Source: Paraburkholderia phenazinium (GTDB taxonomy: Bacteria > Pseudomonadota > Gammaproteobacteria > Burkholderiales > Burkholderiaceae). Taken from it: 64,000 bases of DNA. Of the stretch, positions 56,884-64,000 are shown in pieces. Positions within the stretch are counted from its first letter, which is position 1; each line of letters begins with the position of its first letter. The stretch is from contig NZ_FSRM01000002.1 of the NCBI RefSeq assembly GCF_900141745.1, forward strand, positions 1,302,001 to 1,366,000. The letters are read 5' to 3'. The notes under the pieces are model-generated. The model was not told the origin of the DNA, searched no databases, and saw only the letters and a program-made list of their open reading frames with translations. The translations under genes and the position numbers were made by a program.

Positions 56884-58404
56884 TCACGACCCGGCAGAGC
56901 GCGTCAAATCCGTAAGCCTCACCTGGGGAAGGACAACTGTCTGGATGAAGCGACCGGCTGCCCTATAGCTAGTAAGGGTAAGCGGCCTGATACCGGCGCC
57001 GTCCGCCGCGGGGAGTTGCACCACGAACTGGCCAGGGTCGGTCAGAGCCGCCGTATTGAGGCCCCACTGCGTAGATGTCGCCCGACATCTCGTTTGCGGC
57101 GCGTCGATCGAAGCGCCGGCGGGATCGAGCGCCGATGCCGCGATGCACTTTGAGCTATTCGTGGCCGGAAAACAATATAGGTCGACGACCTGGTCATTGG
57201 CGGGATTGAGCCGTGTTTCGCATACGCCGAAACCGGCAACCTTTTGTGGGGCGCCGAAGGGCAGCGCGGCTTTAACGGTTGCGACCGGGGCATAGGAGTT
57301 TAGTAGATAGGTCAGAGTCAACCGCCCCAGCGTGTTCTTGTATTTTGCGAATACGTCACTCGGAAGATTGACCGCTTGATAGTTCGACGTGCGGTCATTG
57401 CTCGTGCCGTCGAAGGTATCGCCCAGGAGGTTGCTGACCTGATGGGGCGGATAGCCAGACGCGACCGATATGATGCCGCTATATAGCGGCTTGCCGTCGT
57501 TACTGGCGATACTAAGGATGACTCTATTGATCGTGACTATACGGTTCGGGTCGACCACCACCTTAAGCGGAACGTAGATGACAGGGTCGCCGAGCTGCTG
57601 GGCCTTGCCGATCACCTCGGCCTTGGACTGGTCGTCGAACGACAGGCGGATCGGGCCGCCCGTCGTCACTTTGCCGTAATCAGTGAAGCGTAGGATCAGA
57701 CGGCCTGCTATTCTCGGCGTGAACATCACCGTGATCGCGCAAATTGTTGCCACGGCGAGGACGCCACGCGAAGTCGTCGTGTTCCGGCGGCTGTATTGCA
57801 GGCCAAGGATGAGTGCGCTCGCAATGACAAGGATAGCCATGAGCGCTAGTTGAACAGGCCAGTTGTCAAGGTCAACCATCCCGCCATCGGTCACTATGAA
57901 GCCGGCAATCCATATCAGAAAGATCGCGAAAACGATGCCTGCGGCCTGGGACCAGCTAGCGGTGATCGTGCCGACGGCTAATGCGGGCAAACCGACACCG
58001 ATGAATATGACGAGCGCCGTATAGGCCGACGCACTGATTGCCGGCTGCGTATCTAGCCCATGTATAAGGCCGACGCCAAGGTCGAAAACAAAGGTCGGCA
58101 AGAAGGTCACGAGGGCGGCGAAAGCAATTTTATCTAGCGCGAGGTCGCTTCGACGGATCGGTCGGATCAGCCAGTCGTCATTGTTCGACACAATGGGGTC
58201 GCTCTGTACGACCACAATGATGGCGAAGCCTGCCACCACAGCGAACGCCAGATCGCTGAACGTGTGTAGCAACACCAATTCCAGTGGCTCACCGAAGATC
58301 CCCATGTGCAGGATGATCCAGACCGCCGCGATTTTCAGAGCCAACACCGCGGCTACGTACGGCCAATGCAGTCTCAGATCTTTTTTCAAAATATGCAGCC
58401 ACAT
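56884..58404 (-). CDS. ABC-2 type transporter membrane protein
   Basis: This 506-residue permease starts with a cytoplasmic MWLHILKKDLRLHWPYV segment. Seven or so helices lie in the first 270 residues, and a large C-terminal region of about 230 residues (GRLTLTYLLNSYAPVATVKAALPF onward) probably lies outside the membrane. It starts one base after the ATPase gene ends and is part of the GntR-controlled operon. In YtrA-type operons such exporters respond to cell-wall or peptide stress; the substrate here is unknown. Confidence 0.88.
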   Translation of the reverse strand: MWLHILKKDLRLHWPYVAAVLALKIAAVWIILHMGIFGEPLELVLLHTFSDLAFAVVAGFAIIVVVQSDPIVSNNDDWLIRPIRRSDLALDKIAFAALVTFLPTFVFDLGVGLIHGLDTQPAISASAYTALVIFIGVGLPALAVGTITASWSQAAGIVFAIFLIWIAGFIVTDGGMVDLDNWPVQLALMAILVIASALILGLQYSRRNTTTSRGVLAVATICAITVMFTPRIAGRLILRFTDYGKVTTGGPIRLSFDDQSKAEVIGKAQQLGDPVIYVPLKVVVDPNRIVTINRVILSIASNDGKPLYSGIISVASGYPPHQVSNLLGDTFDGTSNDRTSNYQAVNLPSDVFAKYKNTLGRLTLTYLLNSYAPVATVKAALPFGAPQKVAGFGVCETRLNPANDQVVDLYCFPATNSSKCIAASALDPAGASIDAPQTRCRATSTQWGLNTAALTDPGQFVVQLPAADGAGIRPLTLTSYRAAGRFIQTVVLPQVRLTDLTRSAGS

Positions 58405-58405
58405 A

Positions 58406-59302
58406 TCATCTCCCCGTCATTTGTTCGGCCCGCGCGAACGCGGTAAATATCGACCTTAGGTCCATTGGCTCGACCTGAACGAATTTGACGTCGCCGAATA
58501 CGGTGGCCATTTCAGATGCCAGTTGATCTTCGGCGAACGCCGTATGCACAAAGCTCGCAACATTGCCCGAGGTACCGGGATCGATCCACGCCCTGGGCCA
58601 GGTATCGGGAGGGCGGGCCGGCGATTGCAACGTGACGCGAATCGAGCGGACGCGCGCGTTCAGGACCTCGATCGATTCTTCGAACAGCAGGCGACCCTGG
58701 TTAAGAAAACCGACGTCGCTAACGAAACCCTCGATGTCGTTCAGTTCGTGCGATGAGATGAAGATAGTGAGGTCTTCAGCATGGCTCAGCACGCTTTCGA
58801 CCAGGTCGTCGCGTACCAGCGGGTCTAAGCCGCTAAACGGCTCATCCAGCACCAGCAGCTTTGGTTTGAAGGCCAGGGCGGCAACAAGCGCGAGCTTGAT
58901 ACGCATACCATGTGAAAGGGCGCGGATTTTCCGCTCCATCGGCAGATTGAACCGTCTCAGCATGGCTTTTTCAAGCGCTTCGTCCCAATTCGAATAAAAC
59001 GGTCTCACGTAATCGAGATAGGTACCCACGGCCATTTGCCCAGGAAGCACCTGGTTCTCCGAGACATAGCCGATCTGGTTAAGGTGGCGGCTCGTGAGTT
59101 CACGTGATGGCGTGCCCATCACGGTGAGATCACCCCGTGTCGGCGCCAGGATGTTCATCATCATCTTGATCGTGGTCGTCTTGCCGGCGCCATTGGCGCC
59201 AATCAGCGCATAGACGCTTCCCTCATCGACCGAAAAACTCAGGCCGCTGAGCGCCTCAGACGGGCCGAAGCGCTTCTCGATATTGCGGGCCTCGATGATC
59301 AT
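58406..59302 (-). CDS. ABC transporter ATP-binding protein
   Basis: This 298-residue ATPase has Walker A GANGAGKTTTIK near 38-49, the family signature in LSHGMRIKLALVAAL (LSHGM replaces LSGGQ), Walker B LLVLDEPFSGLDP and the switch His in FISSHELNDIE. The degenerate signature is common in ABC-2 exporter ATPases. The ATG at 59302 follows GAGGGGAACAC and overlaps the GntR stop codon (ATGA), so the pair is translationally coupled. Confidence 0.94.
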   Translation of the reverse strand: MIIEARNIEKRFGPSEALSGLSFSVDEGSVYALIGANGAGKTTTIKMMMNILAPTRGDLTVMGTPSRELTSRHLNQIGYVSENQVLPGQMAVGTYLDYVRPFYSNWDEALEKAMLRRFNLPMERKIRALSHGMRIKLALVAALAFKPKLLVLDEPFSGLDPLVRDDLVESVLSHAEDLTIFISSHELNDIEGFVSDVGFLNQGRLLFEESIEVLNARVRSIRVTLQSPARPPDTWPRAWIDPGTSGNVASFVHTAFAEDQLASEMATVFGDVKFVQVEPMDLRSIFTAFARAEQMTGR

Positions 59303-59697
59303 TTTTGTGTTCCCCTCGCTATGTCGATCTGGTTCCAACGCTCAACGATCGCGTCGAGCAATTCCGCCTGCGTCAGGCCGACGCGACGTGCGCCGACCAC
59401 CAGTGCCTCGACTTCGTGCCCTAGCAGTTGCGCCTTTTCTCCCGGGCGCGCCTGGGGCGGCTCGCAGACGACTGTCCCAATTCCCGGCCGCGCCTCGAGC
59501 CAACCTTCGTGAATCAGGTGCTGGATGATCTTGTGAGCCGTGTTCGGATGAATCTTCAGGTCCGCCGCCAACGCTCTGACCGACGGAAACTCCTGCCCCG
59601 GCAGGTAATCGCCGCTGATGAAGGCGCGCTTGGCGGCAAAGACCACGGCGTCGAATATCGACTGACCAGATTGCGGCTTGTAATCGAATGGTGTCAT
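59299..59697 (-). CDS. GntR-family regulator, YtrA subfamily
   Basis: This 132-residue repressor has the winged helix FPSVRALAADLKIHPNTAHKIIQHLIHEGWLEARPGIGTVV and a short C-terminal helix bundle, the layout of the YtrA group, which regulates neighbouring ABC exporters. The frame is open upstream to 59937; the ATG at 59697 is chosen because MTPFDYKPQSGQSIFDAV is the usual beginning. No Shine-Dalgarno is visible, and the start codon lies inside an inverted repeat, so the gene may be leaderless and autorepressed. Confidence 0.9.
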   Translation of the reverse strand: MTPFDYKPQSGQSIFDAVVFAAKRAFISGDYLPGQEFPSVRALAADLKIHPNTAHKIIQHLIHEGWLEARPGIGTVVCEPPQARPGEKAQLLGHEVEALVVGARRVGLTQAELLDAIVERWNQIDIARGTQK

Positions 59698-59713
59698 ATT
59701 TATAATGTGACAC
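59691..59713. promoter_or_regulatory. Operator of the GntR/ABC-2 operon
   Basis: GTGTCA at 59691-59696 and TGACAC at 59708-59713 are perfect inverted arms over an AT-rich 11-base centre that itself contains ATT/AAT symmetry. The site overlaps the GntR start codon. A dimeric YtrA-type repressor binding here would block its own operon. Confidence 0.65.
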
Positions 59714-60143
59714 ATGGTACACCAGAGTGTCAACGGGCCTTCGTCGTTGTCATGTATGTCGTTTTGGTCTGCTGGCGTCCGCGATTTAATGCTTCGGAAC
59801 GATCCGGAGGATGCTTGATCTTCCTGCGCATAAGCATCGAAGATCGCACTCATCAGATAGGCGAGGTTTTCTAAAGTAGGAACCGGCCTGTTTGAAGCTG
59901 CAGTTCTGTCACCGGGCTGAGGTCCGGTATGGACCATATCAGCAGACGGCGGGGATAGATCAAATTGTTCACGATCTTCATCGCGGCTCCGAGGGTCCGG
60001 TTGTGGCCGATCCCTGTCTCATGCATGCTGCATGAATTGCCGGCAGCTCAGATGGCTGCGTTCGGCAGCACGCGAGCCTGAGCTGTCCTTCAACTCCCTC
60101 GATAGGAGACGTTCGCAGCGGTCTGGCCATCGGGCTCAACGGT
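59714..60143. other. Non-coding gap containing repeat copy B
   Basis: About 430 bases between the divergently oriented end of the acetyltransferase gene and the GntR operator. A promoter for the GntR operon should lie near 59720-59760 read leftward. The right part carries the 73-bp repeat at 60003-60075. No gene is supported. Confidence 0.4.
60003..60075 (+). repeat. 73-bp dispersed repeat, copy B
   Basis: Same orientation as 41720-41792, 70 of 73 bases identical; the three differences are all transitions. About 60 bases further right, AACGGTTCAGGCGA (60138-60151) resembles AACGATTCAGGCGA at 49713, another short motif shared by gaps of this region. Confidence 0.9.
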
Positions 60144-60590
60144 TCAGGCGAGTGTCTTGGTCATCAGGCTACGTCTGCTATCTCGTGCTTCGCAGCAGTA
60201 AGCGAGTTTCGCGTAGAGCGGGCCAGCAGCGTGGTTTGCATCGTGGACTACCAACGAAACTTTGGCGAAGCCTTCGGCCGCTGCTTGCCGTTCGAAGTAC
60301 ATGAGCGCCTTCGTCCCGAGACCTTGCCGACGGAATGCCGGCACGATCTGAAGATCGGCAAGGTGTAGCGCATCGGGATCACGCTCCCAACGTAAGTAGC
60401 CAGCGCGCGTTCCTTCGAATGTGATGATCGTCTTTGTGCCGCGCTCCCACGACTGAAGAAAATCGTTCCGCGACCAGTCTGGCACGGGTATGCCAACGAC
60501 ATCAGGAAGGCTGGCCTTGACCAAATCGTAGATGAAGTCTTGATCTTCATGTACTGCGGGTCTGAAGATCAGGAGCAGGCTTGTTTGCAT
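60144..60590 (-). CDS. GNAT family acetyltransferase
   Basis: This 148-residue protein has LLIFRPAVHEDQDFIYDLVK at the start, HLADLQIVPAFRRQGLGTKALMYFERQA as the acetyl-CoA motif A and VHDANHAAGPLYAKLAYC as motif B. The acceptor is unknown. A repeat-like sequence borders its 3' end, which may have changed the last residues (RDSRRSLMTKTLA). It lies downstream of a small membrane protein gene on the same strand. Confidence 0.87.
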   Translation of the reverse strand: MQTSLLLIFRPAVHEDQDFIYDLVKASLPDVVGIPVPDWSRNDFLQSWERGTKTIITFEGTRAGYLRWERDPDALHLADLQIVPAFRRQGLGTKALMYFERQAAAEGFAKVSLVVHDANHAAGPLYAKLAYCCEARDSRRSLMTKTLA

Positions 60591-60691
60591 AAGGACGATG
60601 CTCTAGAGCCTTGGACTTCAAATCGTCAGAGACTTTTTCCCAGGCGATAGTCCGCGCTCGATAAGCTTGGTCCGATGAATCGGCGCATGGC

Positions 60692-60892
60692 TTAGGTCGC
60701 GTCCTTGCGCCGAATCCGCTCGATGTAGTACTTGGCGACCCAACCGTATAGCGCAATGATCGCCACTCCACCCGCTCGACTGAAAAACGACCCGTGTTCC
60801 GCATTGAGACCAAGCGCAGTCCAAGCGCCCCAAGTGACGAAAGCCGCACATATCGTGAACGCAAAAACCGCAAGAAGAATAGATTTTTTCAC
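60692..60892 (-). CDS. Small two-helix membrane protein, about 66 residues
   Basis: Starting from GTG at 60892 (AGAGG six bases upstream), the product reads as a short membrane protein. It has KKSILLAVFAFTICAAFVTWGAWTALG as helix 1 and FSRAGGVAIIALYGWVAKYYIERIRRKD as helix 2 with a basic end, giving a hairpin in the inner membrane. A GTG at 60898 would add two residues. No family was recognised. The hydrophobic text in this frame, and not in the overlapping one to 60908, shows which frame is real. Confidence 0.6.
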   Translation of the reverse strand: MKKSILLAVFAFTICAAFVTWGAWTALGLNAEHGSFFSRAGGVAIIALYGWVAKYYIERIRRKDAT

Positions 60893-61387
60893 TTGCACCT
60901 CTCGTCAATCGCTAACGCGGATTATATCGATTCAAAGGCCGTGCTCGATATTGACTTTAGTTCTTGTGCAGGGCTAATTCACTGGACGCACGGTGGATGG
61001 CCGACAGCTTTCGGCCATCGATTGCTTTTCTCCTCGACATGGGCGGCCTATTGCTCGCGAAATGCACGTCGATTGTCGACGGTGTATGCCACATCGTCGA
61101 GCGTCCCTTCCTTGCCGGGCTCCATATCATGCAATCAGCATATGCGGCAGATGCTTCGCAATGCGACGACCGACGGCGTGCGACCCATAGCCTCTTTGGC
61201 GACCAAAATGGGGCAATACTAGAAAGGCCCCCAACGCGGGCGTGGATCCAAGCCTATGCCCAAATACTGCTCAGCCACCACTGGAATCTGCATCTGAAAA
61301 ATAAAACGGATCATTGTCGAATATGGCGGTCGCCGTTCGTCAACCTGATGAGATGCTAAACATGCTCATAGAAAGGAGGGAAACCGT
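60893..61387. other. Non-coding region upstream of peptidase E
   Basis: Nearly 500 bases with no supported gene, though frames are open on the plus strand. GGATGGCCGACAGCTTTCGGCCATCG (61000-61022 area) forms a short GGCCGA/TCGGCC hairpin. An AGGAGGG ribosome binding site ends it. Confidence 0.4.
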
Positions 61388-62128
61388 ATGAAATTTCTTC
61401 TGACGTCCGGCGGCATCACCAACGCCAGCATCCACGCGGCACTTGTTGATCTGTTGGGCAAGCCGATCGCCGAGTGCAGCGCGCTCTTCATTCCTACCGC
61501 CATGTATGCCTATCCGCGACATGCTGCCATGGCGTGGCAGGCGTTCGCTGGAAAAGCGCGAAGCCCGTTGTGCGAACTGGGCTGGAAGTCGCTGGGTGTT
61601 CTTGAACTCACCGCACTTCCGAGCCTCTCTAAAAAAGATTGGATCCCCCTGGTGGAAGAGGCGGATGTCCTGTTGGTGTGGGGCGGTGACCCTATCTATC
61701 TGGCTGACTGGATGCGTCGTTCCGGCCTCGTCGAGCTATTGCCTTCACTGCGCGATGAACTGGTTTACGTGGGCGTTAGCGCCGGTAGCATGGCGGTGTC
61801 TTCGACATTTTCAGAAAACTACAGTCGGCCGCCCAGTGGTAATCACGATGCGTTGACCTCTGAGAGCTTCTCGTTCGCAACAGCAGAGGGCGAGGTCTCA
61901 AGTCTCCTGGTCACGGCCCACGGAGCAGGCTGGGTTGACTTTGCGTTGATCCCGCATTTGGACAATCCGGATCATCCGGATGCCTCCTTGCAGAATGCTG
62001 AAAAATGGGCTGCCAGGATACCGGCGCCGGTCTATGCCATTGATGATCAGACCGCCATCGCAGTCACTCATAGTGCCGTCCAGGTTGTTTCAGAAGGTCA
62101 GTGGAAATTGTTTTTGCCGACTGCGTAG
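61388..62128 (+). CDS. Peptidase E-like serine peptidase (family S51)
   Basis: This 246-residue protein has a type-1 glutamine-amidotransferase-like fold. The nucleophile elbow GVSAGSM puts Ser at 131. VWGGDPIYLADWM near 98-109 and TAHGAGWVDFALIPHLDNPDH near 180-200 supply the other family residues. E. coli PepE cleaves N-terminal aspartyl dipeptides. The start is backed by a very strong GAAAGGAGGGAAACCGT site. It is monocistronic. Asp-dipeptidase activity is the default family expectation, not proven. Confidence 0.88.
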   Translation: MKFLLTSGGITNASIHAALVDLLGKPIAECSALFIPTAMYAYPRHAAMAWQAFAGKARSPLCELGWKSLGVLELTALPSLSKKDWIPLVEEADVLLVWGGDPIYLADWMRRSGLVELLPSLRDELVYVGVSAGSMAVSSTFSENYSRPPSGNHDALTSESFSFATAEGEVSSLLVTAHGAGWVDFALIPHLDNPDHPDASLQNAEKWAARIPAPVYAIDDQTAIAVTHSAVQVVSEGQWKLFLPTA

Positions 62129-62616
62129 AGGGGCGCATGCGTGGCGGCGAAGAAAGAGAGGGTGCTCTCTTCCAAAGGAAAATCCCTTGTTTAATTGGAG
62201 TCGGTGAGCCGGCCGGCGTTGAGCAGCTACGATATTGCGCGGAGTTCTGCCCTCTGAGACATTCGCTGTATCGGGCCTCCAACGGCTGGTCTCGAGCGGG
62301 CAGCCGACATCCGCCTACCCGTGTGTCTATATCGACAGACGCCTTCCAGCCTGCCTAAACGAATTTGCATCGCCAGTCGCCATCAGAACGGGATGAGTAA
62401 CGGCTGGAGATCGTACTTACCCACAACCAGGCGCAGGGAAAAAAGCGGCTGTATCAGGTCATCGACCAATCCTGGCAAAACCGACGTAGGCGGCAACCTT
62501 GTGGCGCTCGAAAACCGGCTCCGTGCTGCTGGAAGAGGAATGGGGCAACGCAGTTGAATGATCAGCTTCGTGACGTCATACTGTACGATGTTAATTAAAT
62601 ATGATTCGGGGCGATC
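62129..62616. other. Non-coding region upstream of the RelA/SpoT-domain gene
   Basis: About 490 bases without a supported gene. The last 60 bases are AT-rich (GTACGATGTTAATTAAATATGATTC, 62582-62605), a likely promoter. No small antitoxin-type gene with good start signals was found. Confidence 0.45.
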
Positions 62617-63741
62617 ATGTTCGCTGAAGCGGCTGCTGAGAAAAAAGACGGCGTGGGCGATGACCTTTTTAAGGTCGAATTCGACTTTGGCAAGCATAAG
62701 GACGTAGCATTAGGCAGATATCGCGATGTACACGGCCTTTACTCTGACCTCGTGGAAACAGCAAGGGGCATCCTGAAAAATGCTCTGTCTGGACAGGCAA
62801 TTAAAGTACAGTCCATTGAAGGCAGGGCGAAATCATTCGAGAGTTTTGCGGACAAGGCGGCTAAGCCGTCCGATACGGACCCGAACAAGCCAAAATATCC
62901 TGATCCAATGTCGGAGATTACCGACCTTGCGGGTATTCGTGTGATCGCCTTTCAACCCCGGGCGGTTGACGAGATATGCAAACTTGTTCGCCGCGAATTT
63001 AAAGTGACCGAATTTCAGGACAAATCGGAGGCCTTGATCAGCCAAGGGAAGTTTGGATATCAGAGCTTCCATTTTCTGGTCACACTGAACGATGCGCGAG
63101 TCCGGCTTCCGGAGTATTCCCGGTTCAAAGACATTGTGTTCGAAATCCAGACACGCACTGTGCTTCAACATGCTTGGGCGGAAATGGAGCACGATATTCA
63201 GTACAAGACCGAAGCCGTCATCCCAACGAATATCCGAAGGCGTTTTATCGCGCTCGCGGGCATGCTGGAGATGGCCGATAGGGAATTCGAATCGCTGCAG
63301 GAAGCAGACCAGAAATTGCGGGAGGAGGCTCGGGAGTCGGTGCAGTCCGGCGAATTGGGTGCCGTCGAGATAACACCTGATTCGCTTAAGTCTTACCTCG
63401 ATCGACGTCTCGGGCCGGACGCTCGACAGGCGGCATGGGTCTACGACTTACTTGCGGATTATGTGATCGCGCTAGGGTTCACTACCTTGTCCCAAGTCGA
63501 TGAATGTATAGAAGGTTACGACGACGACAAGATAAGCAAGATGATCTATGGGAGCCGGATGGGACAAGTCAGCCGGTTCGAAGACGTGCTTCTCGCCAGC
63601 ATGGGGGATGTATTCGTTCAAAGGCATCCGTGGTCGAAAAGTGACGACTGGGTCACTCGCTTTCGACAAAGACTGGTCAGGCTAAACGAAGCTGGAATCA
63701 AGACTGGATCCTTCGATCCCCTTGCAAGCCAAGGAACTTGA
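62617..63741 (+). CDS. Stand-alone RelA/SpoT-domain protein (putative alarmone synthetase)
   Basis: This 374-residue protein carries a RelA/SpoT nucleotidyltransferase domain at about 40-210 with the synthetase residues in order: GRAKSFESF (Arg70, Lys72), TDLAGIRVI (Asp103), GYQSFHFLV (Tyr148, His152) and FEIQTRTVLQHAWAEMEHD (Glu176, Glu189/191). No HD hydrolase, TGS or ACT domain is present. A helical C-terminal part of about 160 residues has no recognised motif. Such proteins make (p)ppGpp or (p)ppApp, or act as toxSAS toxins that pyrophosphorylate tRNA. It stands alone with an AT-rich promoter region. Start ATG 62617 follows GGGGCGATC, a weak ribosome site. Confidence 0.88.
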   Translation: MFAEAAAEKKDGVGDDLFKVEFDFGKHKDVALGRYRDVHGLYSDLVETARGILKNALSGQAIKVQSIEGRAKSFESFADKAAKPSDTDPNKPKYPDPMSEITDLAGIRVIAFQPRAVDEICKLVRREFKVTEFQDKSEALISQGKFGYQSFHFLVTLNDARVRLPEYSRFKDIVFEIQTRTVLQHAWAEMEHDIQYKTEAVIPTNIRRRFIALAGMLEMADREFESLQEADQKLREEARESVQSGELGAVEITPDSLKSYLDRRLGPDARQAAWVYDLLADYVIALGFTTLSQVDECIEGYDDDKISKMIYGSRMGQVSRFEDVLLASMGDVFVQRHPWSKSDDWVTRFRQRLVRLNEAGIKTGSFDPLASQGT

Positions 63742-64000
63742 GAGCGCGATGTCACGAACCTGATCGTTACCCCTGTGCGGGCTATCCAAGTGTGTCATTG
63801 TCGTGTTCGGTTTGCTCGTAGCGAGCCTCGGAGGTCTGGTACTAAGCTGAAGGTGACGTCTCGGTGCAAAACATCAGTACGCCGAAGGCGGAGTAGTTTT
63901 CCTGGATCAAGAGGTGACCAACTCGACGGATGACGCGGCAAACCTAAGTGTCGTTGAGAGGTCCGTTGTTTCAGCTAAGCGGACGTTCGAATTTCCGTCT
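63742..64000. other. Window end, no gene seen
   Basis: The last 259 bases after the RelA/SpoT-domain gene show no supported reading frame, terminator or repeat. Confidence 0.4.

Noticed and set aside
62321..62557. Possible small antitoxin gene upstream of the RelA/SpoT-domain gene
   Set aside because: No ribosome binding site, odd composition (Arg/Ser-rich) and no match to known antitoxin patterns.
1..64000. CRISPR arrays, tRNA or rRNA genes, prophage
   Set aside because: None seen: no regularly spaced repeats, no cloverleaf-type segments recognised by eye, and no phage structural genes.

Overview
The window is high-GC, Gram-negative, betaproteobacterial DNA, most like Paraburkholderia, Caballeronia or Burkholderia. 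The assignment rests on the Burkholderia-type general porin, the large autotransporter, the oxlT-oxc-frc oxalate operon and the general style of the proteins; no rRNA or tRNA is present to confirm it. The sequence is chromosome-like. No CRISPR array, phage or plasmid module was seen.

Layout. (1) 1-8.4 kb: a plus-strand catabolic operon with a TIM-barrel isomerase/dehydratase (cut by the window edge), two Gfo/Idh/MocA dehydrogenases, a ChvE/GguA/GguB-type sugar ABC importer, a Dabb small protein and a maleylacetate reductase. It couples uptake of a polyol, cyclitol or glycoside to an enzyme normally found at the end of hydroxyquinol/hydroquinone degradation. (2) 8.5-15 kb: surface functions, namely a chemoreceptor, a porin and a convergent autotransporter. 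(3) 15.4-20.4 kb: a beta-hydroxyacid dehydrogenase divergent from a LysR regulator, a flavin monooxygenase, an acetyltransferase and a MAPEG-like membrane protein. (4) 20.5-28.2 kb: a PQQ-like beta-propeller lipoprotein, a stress-type protein, a small lipoprotein, an NtrY/NtrC-style two-component pair and the decayed tail of an MFS gene. (5) 28.6-33.6 kb: the oxalotrophy operon (oxalate:formate antiporter, oxalyl-CoA decarboxylase, formyl-CoA transferase, PAS-only protein). (6) 34-37.8 kb: a three-subunit PaoABC-type molybdenum aldehyde oxidoreductase.

(7) 38.3-51.2 kb: an accessory stretch of mostly single, minus-strand genes with long non-coding gaps: Nudix hydrolase, CPBP protease, methyltransferase, an IS1182-family element, a penicillin-binding-protein-like serine hydrolase, MFS exporter, three acetyltransferases (one an aminoglycoside 6'-N-acetyltransferase relative), DUF1330 protein and an Amj-type lipid II flippase relative. 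Its gaps carry members of degenerate repeat families. (8) 51.5-56.5 kb: a D-amino-acid unit with a LysR regulator divergent from D-aminoacylase, an MFS carrier and an Asp/Glu-type racemase with a degenerate extra N-terminal domain. (9) 56.9-59.7 kb: a YtrA-type GntR regulator with an ABC-2 exporter. (10) 60-64 kb: acetyltransferase, small membrane protein, peptidase E and a stand-alone RelA/SpoT-domain protein.

The best candidates for undescribed biology are the sugar-to-maleylacetate operon, the racemase with a pseudo-domain, the stand-alone alarmone synthetase homologue, and the intergenic repeat families of the 41-60 kb region.
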